Part shown: piece by piece, positions 16,559-26,037 of the stretch
How positions within the stretch are numbered: the first letter of the stretch is position 1
How the letters are laid out: the number at the start of each line of letters is the position of its first letter
Source: Bacteroidota bacterium
Lineage (GTDB): Bacteria; Bacteroidota; Bacteroidia; Cytophagales; Spirosomataceae
Length of the DNA stretch: 64,000 nucleotides
NCBI GenBank assembly: GCA_020161355.1
Contig: JAIUOF010000002.1
Span: forward strand, 496,001-560,000
Direction of reading: 5' to 3'
The notes under the pieces: generated by a model
The model's database searches: none
Seen by the model: the letters and a program-made list of their open reading frames with translations, nothing else
What the model was told of the DNA's origin: nothing
Position numbers and translations under genes: made by a program

Positions 16559-19500
16559 TTACCTAATTTTTCTAACCGTAATTGGAACACATATCTGTGG
16601 TGGACATGCACATACTTCCTGAACTATTATCGGGCAACAAGTACTGCTTGCACAGCCACTTCCATCTACTATAATCGTATAAGTTCCACCTTGAGATGCA
16701 ATATATGTTGGAGAAGTAGCACCGCTAATCAGGGTACCGTTGCGGTACCATTGATAAGTCGTATATCCACTTCCGGCTGTAAGTTCTATTGTCTCACTCT
16801 TTTCCGGACAAATAACCAATGGAACGGTTACACATGCTCTTGTGATATCATCTTCATTGATAACTTTATCCCCAGGATTGGAATCAGTATCACCAAAAGT
16901 AGATGATACTACCCAGGCATCCATACAAGCCAGCCCGCCAATATTGGTTAATATTCGCACTCTCAATGTCAGAATTGCACTATCTCCTGCTGCCAGACTA
17001 ATTCCTGTCCATTGTCCCGAAAGGGTATCGTATGTCCCTTCAGAGGCAGTGTAAGAAATCAAATCGAAACTGGAGCTGATACTATCAGCTATCGAAACAT
17101 TGTTTAATACAGCAACTGTATCTCTTCGTGCAACTTTGAACCTAAAAGTAACTGTATCACCAATTGCCTGCGAGCATGTACCCAAAACGCTGGAGGTAAG
17201 GTCTACGTCAACAACCGGAGTAGGCAGTGCTGTTACAGTTGGATTAGAGTCTCCTGGCAACATTGGGTCTCCATTGTCAGAGGTATCTGTCACCACAATG
17301 GCGTTAATACTATTTCCTGAAACGATGGCCGAGTTATTAACGGTGCCGGAAAGTATATCGCTCATAGTCAAAGGATATGTGAATTGAGCAACTCCCATAC
17401 CACCCGGTGATAATGATGTCGGACTTAATGCAATTGAAGAAGCACTAATTCTGGAATCATTAATCAAGATATTAAATACGGGAACATTTCCTGTATTAAT
17501 CACTGTAAATGAATATCTTATTGAATCTCCAAGGTATCCATCACCAATTAGGGTAGCATTTTTAATTAATTCCAAACCTGGATTTATTAAATTTGTAATT
17601 ACCACGGTGGCTGTATCACTTAAGCCTGTGCCATCTTCAGTCAAGCCATAAACCAAAGGCGTAGGATTATTATAGAAACCCGGAATTGGGGTAAATCTTA
17701 GAACTCCTGTTACATCAGAGTAACTCCACAAACCCTCTCCTACTGCTATATAGTTTGAAGTAATTCCAGGAGCAAAAGGCTCAAGGTCAATGGTGGTCGT
17801 TCCTGTGGTACCGGGAGAACCATCGGATAATCTGTCATCAGTTAAAATATTGATATTAACTACCGTTTGAGGCTGATTATCTAATGAACTGTCAGAGTTT
17901 GCTATCGGAGGTATCTCTGTATAGGTGACATGAACAATAGCTGTATCAGCTAATCCTGTGGCAGTTTCTCTGATTATATAATTAATATCTGTTGGGTCAG
18001 TAGAAAATCCTGGAGTAGGATCAAAAGTCAACTGTCCGCTACCAGAATTGTAAGTCCAGGTTCCTTGTCCGCTCACTGTAATAAACGACTGGTCTCCTGG
18101 TGAAGCTGGATCCATATCTACTACTACTTCTGCGGCTGTGGCCGGATTTCCATCTGATAATAGGTCATTTGAAATGATATTCAAAATCGTATTAGCACCC
18201 GGAACATTTCCAAGGCTCGTGTCATTCATCGCAATAACTGGCAACAAATACGTATAAGTGATTGTTGCGGTATCTTTTAATCCTGTTGCGATTTCATTCA
18301 AAACATATTGAATTGGTGCCGGATTACCTGTAAACCCTGACTCAGGATTAAAAGTAACAATACCTGTTAGGGTGTCATAAACAAACGAACCTTCACCTGG
18401 AATCACCAAAGAACTCTCAATTATTGGGGTTGACAGGTTCAAATCTACATTAGCGGTTGCAGGTGTGGCATTCAGACCTGAACTTAACGTATCGTTGGCC
18501 AAAACATTCACACTTCCAATAACAAAAGGCATATTATTTAAATCACTGTCATTAATTGCGATTGGTGGTGAAGCCGGTCCATAAGCAATAACTACTGTGG
18601 CGGTTCTCCTTTGACCTTTTGAAATTTCTGTAATACCGTAGGTAATTGGAGTAGGATTTGTAATAAATCCTGGCTCTGGAGTGAACGTCAGTTCTCCGGT
18701 TAATGGATTATACACCCAAATACCCTCTCCGGGAACAGTCATAGTAGTATCAATGCCCGGTGTTGCAGGATTAAGATCAATTGATACTTCAACCGGTGTG
18801 GCAGGATTACCATCAGAAAGTGTATCATTTTCGATAATATTAATAACTACAGGAACCCCAGGCGTATTTCCAACACTTTGATCATTCTCAGGAACCAATG
18901 GAACATAAGTAATGGTAATCGTCGCCGTATCTTTTAGTCCGGTTAAATTTTCAACCAAAACGTATTGAATTGGAGTCGGATTATCTGTAAATCCTGATTC
19001 AGGAGTAAAAGTGACATATCCTGTTAATCCATTGTAGGTATAAACCCCTTCGCCAACAACATTTATCGTATTTTCAACTAATGGAGTAGCAGGATTCAAA
19101 TCAACGCTAACTTTGTTTAATACCGCCACTGAACCGTCAGATAAACTATCAGTCACCAATACATTTAAAATTACCACTGAGGCAGGTGAATTATCAAAGC
19201 TATTATCATCCAATGCAACTGGAGGTAATTCAGTATAAATCATTGTAACATATGCAGTATCTGAAAGACCCGAGGTTTTTTCTGTCAACTGATAATAAAC
19301 CGGGGTAGGATCTTTTGTAAATCCAGTTTCAGGATTAAATGTTAATAATCCCGAGGTTGAATCATAGGACCAAACTCCTTCGCCTGATACAGTTATCATA
19401 GACTGAATACCTGGGTTAATCATATCTAAGTCTATAATTACCTCCAAAGGAGTTGCTGGACTTCCGTCGGAAAGGGTATCATTTGAAACAATATTTACTG

Positions 19501-22500
19501 TTGCATTTATGCCTGGAAGCGTAGTTGAACTTGCGTCACTTATTGCATCAACTGGTAATAAATACGTAATATTTATTGAAGCGGTATCTTTTAAACCTCC
19601 CACATTTTCAATTAAAACATATTGAATAGAAGAAGGATTTCCTGTAAATCCTGATTCAGGCTCAAAACTCAATACTCCGTTTGAACTATTGTACACGAAA
19701 GTTCCCTCACCTGCAACAATTAAGGTGTCGTCAATGCTAAGCGTCAGTGGTGTCAAGTCAACATTGGCTGTCACTGGTGTGGCACCTAATCCTGTACTCA
19801 AAGTATCATTATTTAAAACATTCAAACTTGCAATCACAAATGGCATGTTACCCAAGTTTGAATCAGGCAAAGCAACTGGATAAACCGCCGGTGAATAATC
19901 AATTGTAACAACCGCACTTCTTTTAATACCTTTTGAGATTTCTGAAACTTCATAAGTTACAGGTGTTGGATCTGTTACAAATCCGGGTTCAGGGGTAAAT
20001 GTAAGATCTCCAGTAACAGGATCATAAACCCATGTACCTTCACCAGGAATACTAATTGTAGTATCTATTCCCGGCGTTGCAGGGTTTAGATCAACTATTA
20101 CCTCCAAAGGGGTAGCCGGATTACCGTCAGATAAAGTATCATTTGAGATAATATTTATTACTACCGGCATTCCAGGTGTATTGGCTAAGCTCGTGTCATT
20201 CTCGGGTATTATTGGAACATAGGTAATTGTAATTGTGGCAGTATCCTTCAGTGTAGTTAAAGTCTCAACCAAAACATACTGAATTGGAGTCGGATCATTT
20301 GTAAAACCAGGACTTGGTGTAAAGGTGATATTACCATTTGCCGCATTAAAATTATATGTACCTTCTCCAACCACTGTCAAATTATTGTCAATTACAGGTG
20401 TCCCAGGGGTCAAGTCAACCAATACAGTTGAGGTTGATGCAGGTGAGCCATCTGATAAATCATCATTTGCCAAAATATTTAATGTTACAATTGATGCAGG
20501 GGAATTATCAAAATCACTGTCATTGACAGCAAATGGAGCCCTTTCATTGTAATTTATACTTATTGTCGCTAGACTACTTAAGCCTGTAAGATTTTCAATT
20601 AATCTATAAAAAATATCTGATGGATCAATTGTAAAACTTGATTCAGGGGTAAATGTCACTTGGCCATTAGTTGAGTTATAAACCCACTGACCTTCGCCTG
20701 AAACAGTAAGACTACTCTGAATTCCAGATAAACCTGGATCCAGATCTACACTTACTGTGGTGGTTCCTGCATTGCTGCCGTCTGAAAGGTCGTCGTTGCT
20801 AAGTACATTTATAGTCACAGCAGCTCCCGGTACATTGCCCGTGCTGTTGTCATTCACTGCTACAGGCGGAATCTCTGTATATTCCACATGGATTGCTGCC
20901 GTATCTGAAAGACCTGTCAATAGCTCTGTCAATACATAACTGATGTTGGTTGGATCGGTCGTATAGCCTGCCTGTGGCGTGAAGGTTACTTCTCCCGTGG
21001 CTGTATTGTACGTCCACTCGCCCTGTCCCACTACCGTTAAGGTATCCTGTATCCCTGCGGTCGCAGGATCCAAATCTACACTTACTTCGGACACCAAAGG
21101 ATTAGAGTTATCAGCAAGGGTATCATTTGAAATAATATTTACAGTTGAAATTAATCCAGGGGTGTTTCCCAGACTAACATCATTAATCGCAACCGGAGGA
21201 TTATCAAGAAAATTAATGGTAACCGTTGCTGGCGACAAGTCTTCCAGTCCTGTGCTATCGATAAATGCATATTGATAAATAACTGTTCCAGCATTTTCAA
21301 AATTGGGATCAATGGTTAATAAAAGAGGATTATAATTAGAAATTAATTCCTCGTCAGAAACTGCTATCCCGTTATAATAAATCGTTGCATTTCCCGGAAT
21401 TGATTTGATTCGAATCGAACTGCTTGCACCTAAAGCACCATCCTCACTATCTGAACCATCTAATGATGGGCTAGTGGTTGTATTGCTACCAGAAGGATTT
21501 GGGATATTTAATGTTTTATTATTTGAATTTGGATTTTGGTTTAAGCCAAAATTCACCCCTGTTATATTTGAAGTGGTTACTGTAATTTGTGTATCACCTG
21601 AAGGAGTTCCATCACCAGTTGCCGCAGTACCTTCTCCAATACTCGAATAACCGGATGGTAGGGAAATCGCAGGTGCCGGGCTACCAATGTTGGAGGAAAT
21701 TCCGCTTATTAAAACTGTAAATGTACCTGAGTCAACGTTTTGGAAAATATAACTTCCATCCGAATTAACAGTATCTTTTGCAATTATATCACCCGAACCA
21801 TTAATTAAATATGCATATAAGCCGCCACCAAAATTGGTGCCGGTACCATCGATTAAAGAATTGTTTAGTCCATTTGAATCATGAAAAACATTACCTGATA
21901 TATCCAGACAATAAGGCAACCTAAAGGATAAGTCTCCTGATTGCTCTTCTAGTCCCCAAAACCAGGTATTTATTGTTCGTACATTACCAAAGTCATCTTT
22001 TGCCGAGTCTGGAGTAGCAGTACCTGTTCCACCTGGTAATGCTGGAGGTATTATTAGAGATGACCCATACACACCATTCCATGCATGACCAGGTGATTTT
22101 TGTCCCACAAGACTATTATCAATACCTGCACCTGTTATATTACTGTTATTACTTGGAGTGGCAGGTAAATTCACAAGCGAATGGTCGTCCCAAAACAAAA
22201 CCAAACTATCAACCGCAGATGGTGCCACTGAAGACACTACAAAACCATTTTCGTTAAATTCAGCATCAAATAAAGGAAGGTTTATTCTACCTCTCAACAT
22301 TGAAATTTTGGTTGACACATTTGTATTAGGCGAAAGTGTGTTCCCAAGTCCATCTTTACCATCCCAGGGCATTAAATTATTCCCTGCTGTTATATTCAGG
22401 GCTTCAAGTATTCTGTCAGTAGAACCCGATTGGAAACCCGGGATTCCATTTATATCCAATAAAAATTTAACATCACCGTTTACATTAGCATAATAAGGTA

Positions 22501-23446
22501 TTAAATATGCTCCGGCACAACCCTGAATATTTCCATTTAGTGATGGTGCTGCAGCAAGGCTCGCAACATTATAAACTGAGGCATCTGGTGTATTCAAAAA
22601 AGTTTTGAAACTATTAATTAAGCTTGGTGAAGAAGTACCGGTATTTACTGATTTTCTACCAACATACCAGTCTAATTCTGAAGAATTTACACCATAAGAG
22701 TTAAAAGCTGGAATAAACGCCAGTGGTTTAAAATTATTAAACACAACTTTAACCACCGTCTGATCATTGGTATAAGTGTAAAGCGTTGGACTTACTGGAT
22801 CTACAAAAGTACCAGCAAAGTTATCTGTAGGTTTTGTGGCAACAAATGACCAATTTTCTGAAAACACTCTACCGTCGGTGACAACTCCTGCCGAAGTTCC
22901 CACTGAAAAGTCAAACCAAGGAGCTATAAATGCACCAGTTGTATTATTTGACGCTCCCGCATCTGAGCTACGGTAGATTTCAATGTAATAATCACCATTT
23001 GCAGTTGGGTTAAATGTAGTGGGAGAATACCCTGATGGATTAGTACCACCAATATTTGGACCTGCTACAGCCTGGGCATAAGAGGTGATGCTACTGCTAA
23101 GAGAAGTAGCCGTAACAATTACAGTTCCCGAAGAATTTTTAATTCTATAATAAACATCCGAAAGGGTAGTAGCACTTCCCCTTGTTCTAAAATTACCACC
23201 AAAATATAGATTTTCCGTATTATGATCCGAAATATGGAAGTATATCCGGTCTTTTTGATTGACATTAAAACCTGACCCGAAAGGCGACAAAGGGGCAAAA
23301 TACAAGGAGGTTATACTCGCTGAACTTGGCGAAACTTGTTTTGTACCCTCAGCAAAGGCTTTTTGATTGATTAAAATGACTCCCAAAATTACAAATATTG
23401 GGATAAACACATTTTTCAATGGATGACGTAGTAAATTTAATTTCAT
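16559..23446 (-). CDS. Giant repeat surface protein with Ig/cadherin-like domains
   Basis: 2295 residues from ATG 23446 (a start six codons earlier is possible). Signal peptide ends near KAFAEG. Order: a large N-terminal unit (1-510), an SdrD-B-like domain (about 515-620, ISGNVFHDSNG...), a linker, eleven tandem repeats of about 110 residues (750-1950) each opening like NDxSxxNxPG...NIxxNDTLSDG, a DUF11-like domain (about 1955-2090), a second DUF11-like domain, and an Ig-like module with YQWYRNGTLISGATS. The C-terminus is short, with two cysteines and a basic end (CVPITVRKIR); no standard T9SS domain is seen. Probably an adhesin-like cell-surface protein; function unknown. Monocistronic. Confidence 0.85.
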   Translation of the reverse strand: MKLNLLRHPLKNVFIPIFVILGVILINQKAFAEGTKQVSPSSASITSLYFAPLSPFGSGFNVNQKDRIYFHISDHNTENLYFGGNFRTRGSATTLSDVYYRIKNSSGTVIVTATSLSSSITSYAQAVAGPNIGGTNPSGYSPTTFNPTANGDYYIEIYRSSDAGASNNTTGAFIAPWFDFSVGTSAGVVTDGRVFSENWSFVATKPTDNFAGTFVDPVSPTLYTYTNDQTVVKVVFNNFKPLAFIPAFNSYGVNSSELDWYVGRKSVNTGTSSPSLINSFKTFLNTPDASVYNVASLAAAPSLNGNIQGCAGAYLIPYYANVNGDVKFLLDINGIPGFQSGSTDRILEALNITAGNNLMPWDGKDGLGNTLSPNTNVSTKISMLRGRINLPLFDAEFNENGFVVSSVAPSAVDSLVLFWDDHSLVNLPATPSNNSNITGAGIDNSLVGQKSPGHAWNGVYGSSLIIPPALPGGTGTATPDSAKDDFGNVRTINTWFWGLEEQSGDLSFRLPYCLDISGNVFHDSNGLNNSLIDGTGTNFGGGLYAYLINGSGDIIAKDTVNSDGSYIFQNVDSGTFTVLISGISSNIGSPAPAISLPSGYSSIGEGTAATGDGTPSGDTQITVTTSNITGVNFGLNQNPNSNNKTLNIPNPSGSNTTTSPSLDGSDSEDGALGASSSIRIKSIPGNATIYYNGIAVSDEELISNYNPLLLTIDPNFENAGTVIYQYAFIDSTGLEDLSPATVTINFLDNPPVAINDVSLGNTPGLISTVNIISNDTLADNSNPLVSEVSVDLDPATAGIQDTLTVVGQGEWTYNTATGEVTFTPQAGYTTDPTNISYVLTELLTGLSDTAAIHVEYTEIPPVAVNDNSTGNVPGAAVTINVLSNDDLSDGSNAGTTTVSVDLDPGLSGIQSSLTVSGEGQWVYNSTNGQVTFTPESSFTIDPSDIFYRLIENLTGLSSLATISINYNERAPFAVNDSDFDNSPASIVTLNILANDDLSDGSPASTSTVLVDLTPGTPVIDNNLTVVGEGTYNFNAANGNITFTPSPGFTNDPTPIQYVLVETLTTLKDTATITITYVPIIPENDTSLANTPGMPVVINIISNDTLSDGNPATPLEVIVDLNPATPGIDTTISIPGEGTWVYDPVTGDLTFTPEPGFVTDPTPVTYEVSEISKGIKRSAVVTIDYSPAVYPVALPDSNLGNMPFVIASLNVLNNDTLSTGLGATPVTANVDLTPLTLSIDDTLIVAGEGTFVYNSSNGVLSFEPESGFTGNPSSIQYVLIENVGGLKDTASINITYLLPVDAISDASSTTLPGINATVNIVSNDTLSDGSPATPLEVIIDLDMINPGIQSMITVSGEGVWSYDSTSGLLTFNPETGFTKDPTPVYYQLTEKTSGLSDTAYVTMIYTELPPVALDDNSFDNSPASVVILNVLVTDSLSDGSVAVLNKVSVDLNPATPLVENTINVVGEGVYTYNGLTGYVTFTPESGFTDNPTPIQYVLVENLTGLKDTATITITYVPLVPENDQSVGNTPGVPVVINIIENDTLSDGNPATPVEVSIDLNPATPGIDTTMTVPGEGIWVYNPLTGELTFTPEPGFITNPTPITYGITEISKGQRRTATVVIAYGPASPPIAINDSDLNNMPFVIGSVNVLANDTLSSGLNATPATANVDLNLSTPIIESSLVIPGEGSFVYDTLTGIVTFNPESGFTGNPAPIQYVLNEIATGLKDTATITYTYLLPVIAMNDTSLGNVPGANTILNIISNDLLSDGNPATAAEVVVDMDPASPGDQSFITVSGQGTWTYNSGSGQLTFDPTPGFSTDPTDINYIIRETATGLADTAIVHVTYTEIPPIANSDSSLDNQPQTVVNINILTDDRLSDGSPGTTGTTTIDLEPFAPGITSNYIAVGEGLWSYSDVTGVLRFTPIPGFYNNPTPLVYGLTEDGTGLSDTATVVITNLINPGLELIKNATLIGDGYLGDSIRYSFTVINTGNVPVFNILINDSRISASSIALSPTSLSPGGMGVAQFTYPLTMSDILSGTVNNSAIVSGNSINAIVVTDTSDNGDPMLPGDSNPTVTALPTPVVDVDLTSSVLGTCSQAIGDTVTFRFKVARRDTVAVLNNVSIADSISSSFDLISYTASEGTYDTLSGQWTGISLAAGDSAILTLRVRILTNIGGLACMDAWVVSSTFGDTDSNPGDKVINEDDITRACVTVPLVICPEKSETIELTAGSGYTTYQWYRNGTLISGATSPTYIASQGGTYTIIVDGSGCASSTCCPIIVQEVCACPPQICVPITVRKIR
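17914..20545 (-). repeat. Two copies of a four-domain super-repeat within the giant protein
   Basis: Repeats 3-6 (about 19228-20545) and 7-10 (about 17914-19227) are paired domain by domain: 3 with 7 (DNSPAS opening), 4 with 8 (PEND, NTPG.PVVINII), 5 with 9 (NMPFVI, ATPxTANVDL) and 6 with 10. Each unit is about 1315 nt. Domains within a unit differ more than equivalents between units, so a block of four was duplicated. Confidence 0.75.
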
Positions 23447-23482
23447 TTCTTTTAGGAAAATCACCGTTCTGTTGTTAGTAAT

Positions 23483-23498
23483 CTATCGAACTATCGAA
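23483..23498. repeat. Tandem 8-bp repeat upstream of the giant gene
   Basis: Two adjacent copies of CTATCGAA, about 37 nt before ATG 23446 and flanked by AATCT/AGATT. Possibly a regulatory site or a leader hairpin; nothing else supports a function. Confidence 0.35.
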
Positions 23499-23630
23499 AG
23501 ATTGTATTTTCTTATGTTATAATTTCAAAAAACGTGCCAGACGATTAATGAGATGTTATTTTCCCCAAAAAGAAATCCCTTAAATTATTAGTTATAAAAA
23601 CCTTATAATCGAAAATAAAATAAAAAAAAA

Positions 23631-23647
23631 AGAGCCAAATCGGCTCT
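23631..23647 (-). terminator. Terminator of the sulP-can operon
   Basis: AGAGCC-aaatc-GGCTCT stem; on the minus strand it is followed by a run of ten T. Lies 78 nt after the carbonic anhydrase stop. Confidence 0.8.
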
Positions 23648-23724
23648 CTTTCATTTTTTACACAACAAAAATCCAAATAATTTATTGCGTTATTTCCATT
23701 TTTTGGCTCATAACACAAAAACAC

Positions 23725-24357
23725 TCATAAATCATCAAATTCGTAAATTTCATCCAGATGAGTTTCGTGAGTCATATCAACCAATGGGCGAACTATCCCA
23801 TTATTTAGTCCATAAACCCACCCATGCAAATGTGGCCTTTGTTCGTATTTCCATGCTTTCTGAATAATACTCGTTTTGGCCAGATTGTTTACCTGTTCGA
23901 TTACATTTAATTCAACCAATCTGTCTAATCTTTCCTCTTCAGTTTCCAGGCTGTTTATCTCCGCACGATGGAGCCGGTAAACGTCTTTGATGTTCCGAAC
24001 CCATTTGTTAATTATTCCGTAATTGTGATTTGACATGGCCGCTTTTACTCCTCCACAGTTATAATGACCCACCACCATTATATGCTTTACTTTCAAATAA
24101 TTAACCGCAAATTCCAGCACTGATAGCAAATTCACATCAGTATGTACCACCATATTGGCTATGTTTCTGTGTACAAAAATTTCCCCCGGCACCGTTCCGG
24201 AAATCATATCGGCAGGTACTCTACTGTCACTGCAGCCTATCCATAGGAATTCCGGAGTCTGAACATGCTGTAATCCTGTAAAAAAATCAGGATCTTTTTT
24301 AACTGTATCAGCAGCCCATTTTTTATTATTTTCAAGCAAACGGTTTATTGACTCCAT
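23725..24357 (-). CDS. Beta-class carbonic anhydrase
   Basis: 210 residues. Interconverts CO2 and bicarbonate in the cytoplasm. Zinc ligands C42, H98 and C101 are present with the catalytic dyad D44-R46 in CSDSR and the HYNCGG motif; the RNIANMV block follows. Its start is 3 nt after the stop of the SulP gene, so both are one operon: a transporter that could import bicarbonate and an enzyme that equilibrates it. Length is typical of clade B beta enzymes. See the operator array at 25999-26037. Confidence 0.95.
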   Translation of the reverse strand: MESINRLLENNKKWAADTVKKDPDFFTGLQHVQTPEFLWIGCSDSRVPADMISGTVPGEIFVHRNIANMVVHTDVNLLSVLEFAVNYLKVKHIMVVGHYNCGGVKAAMSNHNYGIINKWVRNIKDVYRLHRAEINSLETEEERLDRLVELNVIEQVNNLAKTSIIQKAWKYEQRPHLHGWVYGLNNGIVRPLVDMTHETHLDEIYEFDDL

Positions 24358-24360
24358 TTT

Positions 24361-25917
24361 TTATATTGTTTGAGGTTCGTTTTCGTATATTTCCTTAAGC
24401 CCAACGCATTTACATCTTATATTTTTGAGTTTTGCTTTTATTTCGGTAAATTCTTTAATTATTTCCAAAACATCAAAATCAATATATTTAGAATTTGAGG
24501 CATCAATGATGACTTTTGAATTTCGTGGAAGTTTGTCCAGCGTTTCCCTTATACTCGCTTTATTTAGAAATGAAACCTCTTCAGAAAGAACAATTCTGAG
24601 CGTCTCGTGGTCATCTTCAAGTTCTTTATGGAAATAATAAGAATTTTTAAAATTACCCAACAAAATATAAAATATGCTAAAAGCCAACCCCACACCAACA
24701 CCTTTGAGTAAGTCTAAAAATACTACCGCCAAAACCGTCACAACAAATGGCAGCCACTGGTATTTTCCATTTTTGAACATCCCCATAAAAATAGCAGGTT
24801 TTGCGAGTTTATAACCTGTAAATAACAGAATCGATGCCAATGCCGCTAAAGGAATTTTATTCAGCAGGGAAGGAATCAACAATACGCTGGCTAGCAATAA
24901 AATACCATGAAAAATGGTAGAAGTCTTGGTTTTAGCGTTTGCGTTAAGATTGGCACTACTTCTCACTATTACGCTCGTGATGGGAAGGCCACCCAGCAAA
25001 CCTGAAAGTACATTTCCTGTACCCTGAGCAAAAAGCTCCCTGTTGGTATTGGTTAACCTCTTCTGCGGATCCAGCTGATCAACTGCCTCAATACACAATA
25101 AGGATTCAATCGAAGCCACCACAGCAATTGTAAAGGCTATGACCAAAACATCGGGATTAGAGATTGCACTAAAATCAGGAAAAGTAAAAAATGAAAAAAT
25201 ATCCTGAAGTGAATTGGCTACAGGCACATTTACCAGGTGCTCTTTTCCGATTCTAAGTATATCATAGTGCCTGAAAATCAATTCACTGACCAATACGCTG
25301 GCAATTACCGCCACCAAACCTGCCGGTACAATTTTGGCCAGAGGCTTTAATTTTTTGCTCTCAAAAGCAATAATAATTATCAATCCTATAATTGCAATTA
25401 AAGTAGCCCCTATATCGATATGATGAACCGCTGAAAATAAACTGGTTACAGAATTTTCTCCGTCTAATTGTAAAAAAGCAAAGTCTCCTTCATTGTCCCT
25501 GTCATATCCTAAAGCATGCGGAATCTGCTTTAAAATGATGATGATTCCGATACCTGAAAGCATCCCTTTGATAACATTGGAGGGAAAGTAGTTAGCGATA
25601 ACGCCCGCTTTCAAAAAGCTCAGTACGATTTGTATGAATCCGGAAAGCACGACCGCCAGGAAAAAAGCCTCGATACTCCCCAGCGTAGAGATTGCCGCAA
25701 TTACGACAGCCACAAGCCCCGCCGCCGGGCCACTTACACTCAGATGACTATTACTGATAATCCCGATCACAATCCCGCCTATCACTCCGGCAAGAATCCC
25801 ACTAAAAAATGGAGCACCTGAGGCAAGTGCAATACCAAGACATAGCGGCAAAGCAACCAAAAAAACTACCAGCCCTGCCGGCAAATCAAATTTAAGATTA
25901 GAAAACTTTCTTTTCAT
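24361..25917 (-). CDS. SulP family anion transporter with STAS domain
   Basis: 518 residues. Ten or more membrane segments (about 12-410) include the SulP motif SHLSVSGPAAGLVAVV and the QGTGNVLSGLLGGLPITSVIVRSSANLNA region; a C-terminal STAS domain spans about 430-505 (SKVIIDASNSKYIDFD). SulP members carry sulfate, bicarbonate or other anions. Pairing with a carbonic anhydrase 3 nt downstream favours bicarbonate, as in BicA-type transporters, but substrate is inferred only from context. Upstream lie four phased TCTAAT repeats, 82-120 nt from the start codon. Confidence 0.92.
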   Translation of the reverse strand: MKRKFSNLKFDLPAGLVVFLVALPLCLGIALASGAPFFSGILAGVIGGIVIGIISNSHLSVSGPAAGLVAVVIAAISTLGSIEAFFLAVVLSGFIQIVLSFLKAGVIANYFPSNVIKGMLSGIGIIIILKQIPHALGYDRDNEGDFAFLQLDGENSVTSLFSAVHHIDIGATLIAIIGLIIIIAFESKKLKPLAKIVPAGLVAVIASVLVSELIFRHYDILRIGKEHLVNVPVANSLQDIFSFFTFPDFSAISNPDVLVIAFTIAVVASIESLLCIEAVDQLDPQKRLTNTNRELFAQGTGNVLSGLLGGLPITSVIVRSSANLNANAKTKTSTIFHGILLLASVLLIPSLLNKIPLAALASILLFTGYKLAKPAIFMGMFKNGKYQWLPFVVTVLAVVFLDLLKGVGVGLAFSIFYILLGNFKNSYYFHKELEDDHETLRIVLSEEVSFLNKASIRETLDKLPRNSKVIIDASNSKYIDFDVLEIIKEFTEIKAKLKNIRCKCVGLKEIYENEPQTI

Positions 25918-25998
25918 TTAATGAATTTCTGTCTTTATTCCGACAAAAAAACCACCATAATTTGAAAAAAAATATTGAAAATGACGGATTTAAGCTAT

Positions 25999-26037
25999 TC
26001 TAATTGAAATCTAATTCTTGTCTAATGGTATTCTAAT
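25999..26037 (-). promoter_or_regulatory. Phased operator array, four TCTAAT repeats at 11-bp period
   Basis: TCTAAT occurs at 25999, 26010, 26021 and 26032, exactly 11 bp apart (ATTAGA on the minus strand). The array lies 82-120 nt upstream of the SulP start and covers the last codons of the histidine kinase gene. Direct repeats on one helix face with 10-11 bp spacing are how OmpR/PhoB-family regulators bind. A related array precedes the neighbouring response regulator. The regulator assignment is inference. Confidence 0.7.
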
